A DNA stretch of 64,000 nt. It comes from Scytonema hofmannii PCC 7110. Lineage in GTDB: Bacteria > Cyanobacteriota > Cyanobacteriia > Cyanobacteriales > Nostocaceae. The notes under the pieces are model-generated. The model saw only the letters and a program-made list of their open reading frames with translations. It was not told the origin of the DNA and did not search any database. The stretch covers positions 5,578,457 through 5,642,456 of the forward strand of contig NZ_KQ976354.1 in the NCBI RefSeq assembly GCF_000346485.2, in the 5' to 3' direction. Both the position numbers and the translations under genes were made by a program. Below, in pieces: positions 43,755 to 52,269 of this stretch. Each line of letters begins with the position of its first letter. Position 1 is the first letter of the stretch.

Positions 43755-46364
43755 TTATAATTTAGAGAGCGGTGCTTTGAGTTGTATTGCTGCGTTCTCT
43801 TCTTGCTCGTCTTCTAGAGTTATGGGGATTGGCTGAACTTGCCAAATATCTCGCGCATACTCGCAAATTGTCCGATCAGAAGAAAAGTATCCGGTGCGGG
43901 CTGAGTTGAGAATTGATTTTCGCCACCAGGTATCGCGATCGCGGTAAGCTTCATCGACTCGTTGCTGACACTCAATATAAGACTGGTAATCAGCAAAAAG
44001 CATATAGTCATCCCGGTTTTTTAGGGATTCCACAAGCGGTTTAAACAAATTGCTGTCACCTTTGGAGAAATAGCCCGATGCAATTTGGTCGATCGCCTGT
44101 TTGAGTTGGGGATTGCTGTTGTAATAGTCCCAAGGATGATAGCCTTGAGCTTTCTTCTGTAGGACTTCTGCTGTATTCATCCCGAAAAGAAAGAAGTTCT
44201 CATGTCCGACGCGATCGCGAATTTCAATGTTTGCTCCATCTAGAGTTCCGATAGTGAGAGCGCCATTCATAGCAAATTTCATGTTACTTGTCCCGGAGGC
44301 TTCCTTACCTGCGGTTGAAATTTGCTCGGAAAGGTCAGCAGATGGATAAATTCGCTCTGCTACCGACACGTTATAATTTGGTAAAAATACAACCTTCAGG
44401 CGATCGCCAATATCTGGATCGTTATTTACTACATTTCCCACTGAATTAATCAGTTGAATGATAAGCTTTGCCATTGCATAACCTGGAGCTGCTTTACCTG
44501 CAAAAATTGCAGTTCGCGGTACAACATCTGCATTTGGGTTCTGCTTAATATAGTTGTAAAAAGTAATGACCCTCAGTAAATTCAAATGCTGGCGCTTGTA
44601 CTCGTGAAGGCGCTTCACCTGGATATCAAACAGAGAATTAGCATCAACATGAATACCAGTTGTTTGCAAAATATATTCTGCTAAATCCTGCTTGTTGTCT
44701 TGCTTAATTTGTTGCCAGCGATTGCGAAAATCTTCATCTTCTACAAATGCTTCTAACTGCTTAAGTTCTTCTAAATTTTTAATCCAACCCTTGCCAATTT
44801 TTTCTGTAATCAACAGGGCTAGTTTGGGGTTAGCAATCAACATCCAACGACGGGGGGTCACTCCATTGGTTTTGTTGCTAAACTTTTGTGGAAACACTTG
44901 ATAGAAATCTGGGAAGAGATTGTTCTTCACCAGTTCGGTGTGCAGTGCTGCTACACCGTTGATTGCATGACTTCCAACACAAGCAAGATGTGCCATTCTT
45001 ACCTGTTTTTCTGCTCCTTCTTCAATCAGAGACAATCGGGAAAGTTTTCCATCATCCCCAGGAAACTGCGATCGAACTCCATCGAGAAACCGTTGGTTAA
45101 TCTCAAAAATAATTTCCAAATGTCGGGGTAAAAGTCTACCAAATACACTAATAGGCCAACGTTCTAATGCTTCAGGGAGCAAGGTATGATTGGTAAAACC
45201 AAAAGCTTTTTGTGTAATGTCCCATGCTTCATCCCATCCTAACTGATGTACATCTAATAGTAGCCGCATCAATTCAGCAATACCAATAGCAGGATGAGTG
45301 TCATTGATTTGGATTGCACATTTATTGGGGAATTGGTCAAAATTGTTGTGACTTCGCAAATAGGTGCGGATAATATCTTGGAGGGAGCAGGAAACGAAAA
45401 AATATTCCTGCATCAAGCGGAGTTCTCTACCTTGGTAGTTATTGTCGTTGGGATAAAGAACTTTGGTAATGTTTTCTGAGTAAACTTTATCAGCTACGGC
45501 ATTGGCAAAGTCGCCGCTATTGAAAATCTGTAAGTTAAAGTCTTCACTGGCTTTGGCACTCCACAAACGCAAAGTGTTAACGGTATTTGTGTTGTACCCC
45601 ACCATTGGAATATCGTAGGGTGTTCCCAGTATGGTTTTTTGAGGAATCCAACGTACTTGGTAGCGTCCTCGTTCATCCGTGTATGCTTCTGTGTGTCCGC
45701 CAAATTTGACTTCTACAGTGTAATCGGGACGTGGAATTTCCCAAGGATTCCCAAAGCGCAACCACCGATCCGGTACTTCTACTTGCGTACCGTTACGAAT
45801 AGTTTGTTGAAAAATGCCGTACTCGTAGCGGATACCGTAGCCAATAGCGGGAATTTCTAAAGTTGAGAGAGAATCCAAAAAACAAGCCGCGAGTCTTCCC
45901 AAACCACCGTTACCCAATCCCGGTTCGTCTTCCTGTTCGAGCAAATCGTATAAGTCTAAGCCTGCTGATTCCCGCACCACCTGACGGGCTTGCTCGTACA
46001 TCCCAACATTTGTTAGGTTTTTACTGAGTTGCGGTCCGATAAGATATTCAGCCGATAGGTAGCATACGACTTTGACATCTTTTTGAAAGTAGGTTTGCTC
46101 AACAGTTTTCAGCCAACGATGCAGCAAGCGATCGCGAACAGTATACGACAGTGCCATGAAAAAGTCATGTGCTGTTGCCCAACCCTTATCTTTTGCTTGG
46201 ATGTAGTAGAGGTTGTCTAAAAAAGCACGTTTGAGCGTTTCAATATCCATTCCAGTGCGATCGTCCTGCACTTGAATGGGAACGTGCTCTGTACGACAGA
46301 TGTGCTTTTTCCAATGGGGAGCGTGTTTGCCATCGTGATTTGTCGAGCCGTTGTCATGATTCAT
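43755..46364 (-). CDS. glgP: glycogen (alpha-glucan) phosphorylase
   Basis: 869 residues, full length. The pyridoxal-phosphate site EASGTSNMKFAMNGALTIGT is intact (Schiff-base Lys), as are EDEPGLGNGGLGRLAACFLD and the glucan-binding region. It releases glucose-1-phosphate from glycogen in the cytoplasm. The N-terminal 25-residue extension is His/Asn-rich. No glycogen genes are adjacent; it appears monocistronic. Confidence 0.96.
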   Translation of the reverse strand: MNHDNGSTNHDGKHAPHWKKHICRTEHVPIQVQDDRTGMDIETLKRAFLDNLYYIQAKDKGWATAHDFFMALSYTVRDRLLHRWLKTVEQTYFQKDVKVVCYLSAEYLIGPQLSKNLTNVGMYEQARQVVRESAGLDLYDLLEQEDEPGLGNGGLGRLAACFLDSLSTLEIPAIGYGIRYEYGIFQQTIRNGTQVEVPDRWLRFGNPWEIPRPDYTVEVKFGGHTEAYTDERGRYQVRWIPQKTILGTPYDIPMVGYNTNTVNTLRLWSAKASEDFNLQIFNSGDFANAVADKVYSENITKVLYPNDNNYQGRELRLMQEYFFVSCSLQDIIRTYLRSHNNFDQFPNKCAIQINDTHPAIGIAELMRLLLDVHQLGWDEAWDITQKAFGFTNHTLLPEALERWPISVFGRLLPRHLEIIFEINQRFLDGVRSQFPGDDGKLSRLSLIEEGAEKQVRMAHLACVGSHAINGVAALHTELVKNNLFPDFYQVFPQKFSNKTNGVTPRRWMLIANPKLALLITEKIGKGWIKNLEELKQLEAFVEDEDFRNRWQQIKQDNKQDLAEYILQTTGIHVDANSLFDIQVKRLHEYKRQHLNLLRVITFYNYIKQNPNADVVPRTAIFAGKAAPGYAMAKLIIQLINSVGNVVNNDPDIGDRLKVVFLPNYNVSVAERIYPSADLSEQISTAGKEASGTSNMKFAMNGALTIGTLDGANIEIRDRVGHENFFLFGMNTAEVLQKKAQGYHPWDYYNSNPQLKQAIDQIASGYFSKGDSNLFKPLVESLKNRDDYMLFADYQSYIECQQRVDEAYRDRDTWWRKSILNSARTGYFSSDRTICEYARDIWQVQPIPITLEDEQEENAAIQLKAPLSKL

Positions 46365-46538
46365 GGTGACAATTCCTAAACGAACGCTGAATTTATTCTC
46401 GAACCTATATAACTTTTAGAAGGAGTTATGAGTTTAAAACCTCTAGCTTAGGGCGCACACTTATCTTGCTATTGCTCCTGTTGCTGTTTTTGTCGATCTC
46501 TCGACTTAGAGATTTCCAAGAAATAAATTATCCAATCT

Positions 46539-46606
46539 TGTGGGACGGGCGTCCTCGCCTGTCCTATACCAGTGGCGGGCGGGACGCCCGCACCACAAGA
46601 GAAAAT
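46539..46606. repeat. compound GC-rich hairpin repeat
   Basis: GGGACGGGCGTCCTCGCC and GGCGGGCGGGACGCCCGC stretches form overlapping hairpins within the 400-bp gap upstream of glgP (46365-46763). The rest of that gap holds no gene. Same family as 26347. Confidence 0.65.
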
Positions 46607-46763
46607 TGAATATTTTTTTATTTGGAAATCCCTTAACCTGAATTTACCTGAATTCTCAATGTCCTGAATTTAACTCAACTATTTCGTTTCAGTATTAAAC
46701 ATAATATAAGAGGTTTTTTACAAAGGAAATTTTAAATTTTTATTTCTACCTCCCCCAAATATT

Positions 46764-47666
46764 ATGTTAAAAAATTTTAAATTGAGACAAAAATTTACAG
46801 TTTTACTACTCCTAATTCTTGTAGTAGGTTTGAGTTTAAGTGGGCTAGCTCTTTCTGCATTGCTGAGACAGAATGCGACAAATGAAATAGCCTCAAGAGC
46901 TTTAACACTCATTGACACAATGACTTCTATACGGGAGTACACACTTACCCAAATCTATCCAGAACTCTCTTTGAAACTGGAAGACAAGTTTCTGCCTCAA
47001 GTTGTATCCGCATATTCAGCACGAGAAGTTTTTGACATTCTCCGGAAAAAACCAGAATATGGGGACTTCTTTTATAAAGAAGCTGCAACAAATCCTACAA
47101 ATCTTCGGGATAAAGCTGATAGTTTTGAAGCTAACATTTTAGAGCGTTTTAGAAAAGAAAAAGATTTAAAACAGGTAAGTGGATTTCGTTCGCTTCCTGG
47201 TGGCGACATATTTTATATTTCCCGTCCGCTATCAATTAGCCAACAAGCTTGTCTTCAGTGTCATAGTACTCCTGATGCTGCTCCAAAAACTATGATTGAC
47301 CGTTTTGGAACAGCCAATGGATTTGGTTGGCACTTAAATGAAATTGTAGCAGCTCAATTTGTATCTTTACCAGCAAGTAAGGTTATTGAAAAAGCTCATC
47401 AATCCTCTTTATTAATTATAGGACTTGTTTCTTCTATTTTTGTCGTGGTTATCCATTTAGTCAATGTCTTTTTGAATCGACAAGTTATTCTTCCTCTTAA
47501 GCGGATAACTCGTATTGCTGAGGAAGTGAGTACAGGGCATTTAGATATCGACTTCGATGGAGTTTCTAACGATGAAATTGGTAATCTTGTCAATGCTTTC
47601 AGACGAATGAAATTAAGTTTAGAAATGGCAATGAGAAGAATCAAGCGTACAAATGGTGTTATGTAA
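46764..47666 (+). CDS. DUF3365 (Tll0287-like) heme-binding sensor with HAMP
   Basis: 300 residues. Membrane segment at about 13-33, a periplasmic DUF3365 domain at about 40-200 with a c-type heme site CLQCH near residue 170, a second membrane segment at about 213-235 and a HAMP domain at about 235-285 (PLKRITRIAEEVSTGHLDID). No kinase or methyl-acceptor domain follows, so the output is missing or supplied by a partner. It probably senses redox state or a gas ligand. TAA at 47664-47666; no partner gene adjacent. Confidence 0.85.
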   Translation: MLKNFKLRQKFTVLLLLILVVGLSLSGLALSALLRQNATNEIASRALTLIDTMTSIREYTLTQIYPELSLKLEDKFLPQVVSAYSAREVFDILRKKPEYGDFFYKEAATNPTNLRDKADSFEANILERFRKEKDLKQVSGFRSLPGGDIFYISRPLSISQQACLQCHSTPDAAPKTMIDRFGTANGFGWHLNEIVAAQFVSLPASKVIEKAHQSSLLIIGLVSSIFVVVIHLVNVFLNRQVILPLKRITRIAEEVSTGHLDIDFDGVSNDEIGNLVNAFRRMKLSLEMAMRRIKRTNGVM

Positions 47667-47702
47667 CAAATTATTTTCTGCTCTGCGCTCAGAAAAGTCT
47701 AG

Positions 47703-47732
47703 GTAGGTTGGGTTGAGGAACGAAACCCAACA
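47703..47732. repeat. dispersed extragenic repeat (inverted copy)
   Basis: GTAGGTTGGGTTGAGGAACG, then AAACCCAACAT. Reverse complement of 23613-23643. The gap 47667-47988 also holds GGAACCGCAGATGAACGCGG (47882), another dispersed repeat. Confidence 0.75.
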
Positions 47733-47988
47733 TTTCATCAAATTCTTATGTGTCAACATTCTACCCAACCAAAACAATACATTTGGTGATTTAAAATTTA
47801 ATTTGTAAAAAACCTCTCAACCCCTATTGGCTATCTAAGATATAGCAATTCTCGCTTGGGTACAATACACAGAAAAGTTATGGAACCGCAGATGAACGCG
47901 GATGCACGCAGATGAAGACATTATTTAGGTGAAAATTGCTGCTGTAAAGTATCTTTACGAGCGTACACTCGATAAATGAAATGCTGTA

Positions 47989-48454
47989 GTGCTCAACGCC
48001 TATCGGCTATCAGAGGAAAAACACACTCAATATCAAAACAATTCAGCGCGGGGTACATCACGTGCTCAACGCCTATCGGCTATCAGAGGAAAAACACCCA
48101 TCCCAAGGTCTCATGTATTGGTAAGCTAACATGTGCTCAACGCCTATCGGCTATCAGAGGAAAAACACAACCTCCTGATAGAAAAGTTAAAGCGAAATTT
48201 CATAGTGCTCAACGCCTATCGGCTATCAGAGGAAAAACACTCCCCAAAATCTGCTGGGTTCCATCGGTCATCGCTAAGTGCTCAACGCCTATCGGCTATC
48301 AGAGGAAAAACACATTCCTACATCTATTTTTTGAGCGATTCGAGCTTGTGCTCAACGCCTATCGGCTATCAGAGGAAAAACACGATTATCTGATACTTGT
48401 TTCGCAATTGCTCTTTGAGTGCTCAACGCCTATCGGCTATCAGAGGAAAAACAC
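47989..48454 (-). CRISPR. CRISPR array 1: seven 36-bp repeats, six spacers
   Basis: Seven identical 36-bp repeats start at 47989, 48062, 48133, 48205, 48278, 48348 and 48419; on the plus strand each begins GTGCTCAACGCCTATCGG and ends GGAAAAACAC. Spacers are 34-37 bases and all different. I place transcription on the minus strand: read that way the repeat ends GCC-GATA-GGC (hairpin) then GTTGAGCAC, giving the 8-base crRNA handle TTGAGCAC usual for type I. The leader would be 48455-48714, which shares elements with the array-2 leader. Confidence 0.97.
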
Positions 48455-48714
48455 AGCGAGCTTGGGAATATTGACTCCGAGTGCTTCTCTCTTAAATTTT
48501 ACAAGCACCTCTAACATAGACACAATAACTTAGCGAAAAAACGGCTGAAACAGCATTTTTGAACGAGTCGAGTAATTGCTATAATCTTTATATTATGAGC
48601 AATATAGCCATTTTGCAAGCACCTTCCAGTAACTTTTTTCAATTTAAACCCTTATCAGGTAAGACTTACATCTACTTTTATTTGCAAATCGGGTTTCACA
48701 AAAAGAGATGCTTG
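48455..48714 (-). promoter_or_regulatory. leader of CRISPR array 1
   Basis: Read on the minus strand, AGGTGCTTGTAAA (48498-48510) lies 43 bases before the first repeat, a second AGGTGCTTGCAAA is at 48612-48624, and CAAGCATCT is at 48706-48714. The array-2 leader has the same three elements with a 43-base gap before the first repeat and nearly the same spacings. The motifs probably guide Cas1-Cas2 to the leader end and may contain the array promoter. Confidence 0.7.
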
Positions 48715-48794
48715 CAGTTTTCAGTAACAAAGAAAATTAAATAGACCTCTCAGTTTCTAAGTTATTATAGTTTTGGGTATTAAAGACTTTGATG

Positions 48795-48931
48795 CCGTTG
48801 AACACCGAGTAATCATCAGGCGTTGAGCACTTTCGTGTTTGCCAGGTGTAGAACCTCTAAGCGATACAGGGCGGATGGGCTTAACATTACCCTTCTCGCT
48901 CCTAACCTAAGATGCCGTTAGGCGATAAACA
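48795..48931 (+). ncRNA. candidate CRISPR-repeat-like regulatory guide RNA (CreR-like)
   Basis: A degenerate repeat ends at 48830 with AGGCGTTGAGCAC, so the handle TTGAGCAC is intact. It is followed by guide-like TTTCGTGTTTGCCAGGTG (48831-48848). A second degenerate repeat (48897-48931) keeps the Cas6 hairpin GCC-GTTA-GGC at 48914-48923, and CCTAA/TTAGG outside it covaries with CCTTA/TAAGG of array 2. The guide matches 15 of 18 bases at 48989-49006, the cas6 transcription-start region. Known CreR RNAs use this design to let the effector complex repress cas genes. The 66-base guide interval is longer than a normal spacer. Transcription is not shown by sequence. Confidence 0.55.
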
Positions 48932-48946
48932 GACTTTAAATAGTAC

Positions 48947-48976
48947 TTGACAGAAGAGTTTTTTTGTGCATATAAT
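48947..48976 (+). promoter_or_regulatory. cas operon promoter, sigma-70 consensus
   Basis: TTGACA (48947-48952) and TATAAT (48971-48976) with an 18-base spacer: both boxes are perfect. Transcription should start near 48983, leaving a 5' leader of about 217 bases before cas6. Such a strong promoter next to a repeat-like RNA locus suggests it is normally held down. Confidence 0.75.
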
Positions 48977-48988
48977 AATTTATCGATG

Positions 48989-49006
48989 TTTCGAGTTAGA
49001 CAGGTG
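48989..49006 (+). promoter_or_regulatory. putative target of the repeat-like guide at the cas6 start site
   Basis: TTTCGAGTTAGACAGGTG agrees with the guide at 48831 in 15 of 18 positions (mismatches at 6, 10 and 12) and with the second half of array-2 spacer 12 in 15 of 18. The three bases before it are ATG, a possible PAM. It lies 13-30 bases after the -10 box, where a bound effector complex would block transcription. Confidence 0.5.
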
Positions 49007-49199
49007 GTACCAACTCTTGTCGAAATTTAAATATAAATTTAGGTTTTAGCTCAAATGGTGGCGTTACTAACTGCGATCGCCCCAAGAGTTAATCCCAAAC
49101 TTATGTATTCTTTCTTTCCTCAGATGCCTTTTTAGGTTTTGAACATTACTTAGGTATTTCAATAAGTACCTGAATAGTTGAATTTAGGGGAATCCTGAA

Positions 49200-49865
49200 A
49201 TGATTGCATCGGTGGGTTTTTCGGCGTCTCAGGATGTAGATTTAGGGCTTGAGCCATTCGTTGAGCTATGTTTTCCAGTGCGAGGAAAATATTTACCTGC
49301 GGATCATGGCTATGCACTCTTTTGTAGTTGGGTTGATCTCGATTCAGAAATACGCAAGCAGAAAACTGTCAGTATTTTGACTGTTCCTGGCTTTCCTGAC
49401 AAACAAGGAAAAATAATTCTGAACGAATATTCGTGTTTGCGTGTTCGCGTACCAATCCCATTAATTCCCTTGGCTTATAAGTTGGCTGGAAAATCTATTC
49501 GTTTGGGAATACATGAAATTCAAATCGGTATTCCCGAAATATTTACATTGAAACCTGCTAGCAAACTCAAGTCTAGAATTGTTGTCATTAAGGGACATAG
49601 CGAACCTCAATCGTTTCTAGTAGCAGCACAACGTCAGCTTGATGATATGGAAATTTCTGCTCAAATTTCCATCCCTAAAGATAGACAGGGCGAATTCTGT
49701 CGCAAAACTATCAAAGTTAAACGTTATACGATAGTGGGTTTTACAACGGAAGTTTCTGATTTGAGTGACGACGATTCTATCAAGTTACAACAATGGGGAA
49801 TTGGTGGTAAAAGACACATGGGTTGTGGATATTTCTTACCTTTTAAGGGAGGTAGAAATGTTTAA
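49200..49865 (+). CDS. cas6: Cas6 endoribonuclease, type I-MYXAN (Cmx6-like)
   Basis: 221 residues. N-terminal ferredoxin-like half with VELCFPVRGKYLPADHGYAL and a C-terminal glycine-rich loop KLQQWGIGGKRHMGCGYF, as in Cas6 proteins; the overall pattern is that of MYXAN/Dev systems. It cleaves the CRISPR transcript at the hairpin base to release crRNAs with a TTGAGCAC handle. Start ATG 49200 follows AGGGGA. First gene of the operon; overlaps cas3 by 8 bases. Confidence 0.9.
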   Translation: MIASVGFSASQDVDLGLEPFVELCFPVRGKYLPADHGYALFCSWVDLDSEIRKQKTVSILTVPGFPDKQGKIILNEYSCLRVRVPIPLIPLAYKLAGKSIRLGIHEIQIGIPEIFTLKPASKLKSRIVVIKGHSEPQSFLVAAQRQLDDMEISAQISIPKDRQGEFCRKTIKVKRYTIVGFTTEVSDLSDDDSIKLQQWGIGGKRHMGCGYFLPFKGGRNV

Positions 49866-52269
49866 AAGATTGTTAGCTAAATCTTATCAAAAAGACGAAA
49901 ATGATACGAGAAAAAAAGGTGCTGCAACGTACACTGGACATATCAGTTTTGTCATGCAAGCAGCTGATGTTTTGGTAGATAAATTGGGTATGGCTATTCT
50001 CCAACAATTGGGAATACAGCATATTGGTTTAGATTCCTTGGCAGCCACAGTCAAATTAGGTGCATATTTGCACGATTGGGGTAAAGCTAATCAACACTTT
50101 CAAGAAATGGTTTACTTTAAAACCATCGACCCAAAATCGATAGACCCAAACATTCAAAATTATAGAAAGAAGATTGGAGACTCTTTAAAAGCACGTTTAA
50201 ATAGACAAATGTTGCGTCATGAAGTGATTAGCGGCATTTTAGCACTACAAGTTCCCTGCTTTCGAGAATGGCTAGAAAAATGCCCCAATGCAAATTTAAC
50301 GATCGCAGTTTGGGCTGCAATGGGACATCATTTAAAAATTGGTTCAAGCAAAGATGGGACGCCATCAGGTTGTATTGCGGAAATTCCTTCTGGTACGGGA
50401 GATGAATTAAAAATCTACACCTCTCATTCTGATTTTCTCACAGTTCTAAAAATGGGAAGTCAATCTTTGGGATTGCCCAAACAATTACCAGAATTTCCAA
50501 CGAAAATTTGGACTGACAAGCAATTATTAACAGCTTTAACAAATTTACGTAATGAATTTATTGATTTTGAACCTGATTGGGAGCAACAAAAATTTATTGC
50601 AGCAGTCAAAGCAACAGTCATCGCAGCAGATTTAGCTGGTTCTGCACTTCCCGAACTAGAGGAAGATTTTCAAGAATGGATTAAAGAAGTTTTATCACTA
50701 CAACTCTCAAAGCAAGAGTTAAATAAACTAGTCCAACAACGGTTGAATGGTAAAAAATTACGACAATTTCAAGAGTTAATTGCTAAATCTAAACATCGGG
50801 TGACGTTGGTGAAGGCTGGTTGCGGAACAGGTAAAACGGTTGCAGCGTATGCTTGGGGGGAAAAATGGGCTGTTGGGCGTAAATTATTTTTCTCCTATCC
50901 AACAACAGGTACAGCATCTCAAGGTTATATCGACTATGCAGATGGAACGGAAATTGAAGCAGCTTTAATGCATTCTCGTGCTGATTTAGACAGGGAATTA
51001 CTATTTTCTGGAGATGAAGACGATCGTGAAAGCATCGATTCTAAACTGATGGCTTTTCAAGCAGGGCGCAAAAAATTAATTGTTTGTACAGTTGATTCAG
51101 TGTTAGGTTTAATTCAAAATAATCGTAAACCGCTTTACTCATGGTCTGCATTGGCACAATCTGCTTTTGTCTTTGATGAGGTTCATGCTTTTGATTTGCG
51201 TCTGTTTGGAGCCTTATTAAAATTTATTAAAGCTTTTAGAGGTGTGCCAATTTTATTAATGAGTGCAAGTTTTAGTCCTCAACAGTTGTCAGCGATTCAA
51301 CAAGTGTTGGCAGAACAGGGAGAAGATTTAGGAGAACCAATTGAAGGGCCAAAAGAATTAGAAGAATTGCCCCGTTATGACATCACTTATATTCCCGAAA
51401 TCAGTAACTTTGAAGAACTAACAGAAGTTTGGGAATCTGTTATTGAAGCCTTACGAAACCAACAAAAAGTGTTATGGGTAACTAACTCAGTAAAAACTTG
51501 TATTGAAATTTATCGGATTGCACAAGTAAAACTTGCGGAACAATTACCAGAATTTTCGATTACTCCATTAATTTATCACAGTCGATTCCGTTACAAAGAC
51601 AGGGTGAAAAAACATCAAGCTGTCATTGAAGCATTCAAACAAGATGAACCTGTTTTGGCTATTACTACTCAAGTCTGTGAAATGTCTTTAGATTTGAGTG
51701 CTGATTTATTAATTTCTGCGATCGCTCCTGCAGCAGCTTTAATCCAACGATTAGGACGCCTCAACCGCAGGATGAGTAAAGTAGAAGAAGGAGCAAAACT
51801 AGCAATTATTTATTCTTGGGATAATCCAAAACCCTACAACGAAGTAGAAATCTCTACAGGGAAGCAGTTGATTCAAGAATTTTCAGGAAAGACAGGTATT
51901 TCTCAACGAGATTTAGCAGAATTTTCAGCAAGTCTTAATTCTAAAGAAATTCCAGAAGTTAAATCAAATTGGCTAGAAGATAATTGGTGTACGTATCCAA
52001 ATTCTTTACGGGAAGCAGGATACACAATGACTGTTCTTTTGGGTGAAGATGAACCAGAAATTTGGAAAATTGCCGAACAAAAAGAACAGGAATTATTAAA
52101 AAAACATCAGAATGTGTCGCGTATCAAGTTATTTAAACAAGAAGCACAGAAATGGACAGTACCTATCCGTATTGAATCAGATTATTATACCTGGAAACGG
52201 AGAGGATTTTATCCTGTAACACCAATAGGCAGAATTCCCTACAGTGAAGAGGTAGGAGCAGAACAGTGA
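49858..52269 (+). CDS. cas3: Cas3 nuclease-helicase with N-terminal HD domain
   Basis: 803 residues. The HD nuclease is at about 20-270 (TGH at 28, LHDWGKANQHF with the HD pair at 72-73), followed by an SF2 helicase: Walker A GCGTGKT near residue 320, DEVH box near 440, and QRLGRLNRR (motif VI). It unwinds and degrades target DNA recruited by the effector complex. The start 49858 (MFKRLLAK) has GGGAGG upstream and overlaps the cas6 end; the longer frame from 49765 is not needed. It overlaps cas8 by 4 bases. Confidence 0.95.
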   Translation: MFKRLLAKSYQKDENDTRKKGAATYTGHISFVMQAADVLVDKLGMAILQQLGIQHIGLDSLAATVKLGAYLHDWGKANQHFQEMVYFKTIDPKSIDPNIQNYRKKIGDSLKARLNRQMLRHEVISGILALQVPCFREWLEKCPNANLTIAVWAAMGHHLKIGSSKDGTPSGCIAEIPSGTGDELKIYTSHSDFLTVLKMGSQSLGLPKQLPEFPTKIWTDKQLLTALTNLRNEFIDFEPDWEQQKFIAAVKATVIAADLAGSALPELEEDFQEWIKEVLSLQLSKQELNKLVQQRLNGKKLRQFQELIAKSKHRVTLVKAGCGTGKTVAAYAWGEKWAVGRKLFFSYPTTGTASQGYIDYADGTEIEAALMHSRADLDRELLFSGDEDDRESIDSKLMAFQAGRKKLIVCTVDSVLGLIQNNRKPLYSWSALAQSAFVFDEVHAFDLRLFGALLKFIKAFRGVPILLMSASFSPQQLSAIQQVLAEQGEDLGEPIEGPKELEELPRYDITYIPEISNFEELTEVWESVIEALRNQQKVLWVTNSVKTCIEIYRIAQVKLAEQLPEFSITPLIYHSRFRYKDRVKKHQAVIEAFKQDEPVLAITTQVCEMSLDLSADLLISAIAPAAALIQRLGRLNRRMSKVEEGAKLAIIYSWDNPKPYNEVEISTGKQLIQEFSGKTGISQRDLAEFSASLNSKEIPEVKSNWLEDNWCTYPNSLREAGYTMTVLLGEDEPEIWKIAEQKEQELLKKHQNVSRIKLFKQEAQKWTVPIRIESDYYTWKRRGFYPVTPIGRIPYSEEVGAEQ

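Noticed and set aside
47989-48454. Array 1 transcribed on the plus strand toward cas6
   Set aside because: That reading leaves a 17-base 3' part after the hairpin, does not give an 8-base handle, and puts the conserved leader motifs at the wrong end.
47976-48533. Long open frame across CRISPR array 1
   Set aside because: It arises from the repeat having no stop in that frame; the translation just repeats the array unit.
48559-48744. 61-codon frame in the array-1 leader
   Set aside because: It overlaps the conserved leader motifs, has no ribosome-binding site and no protein-like pattern.
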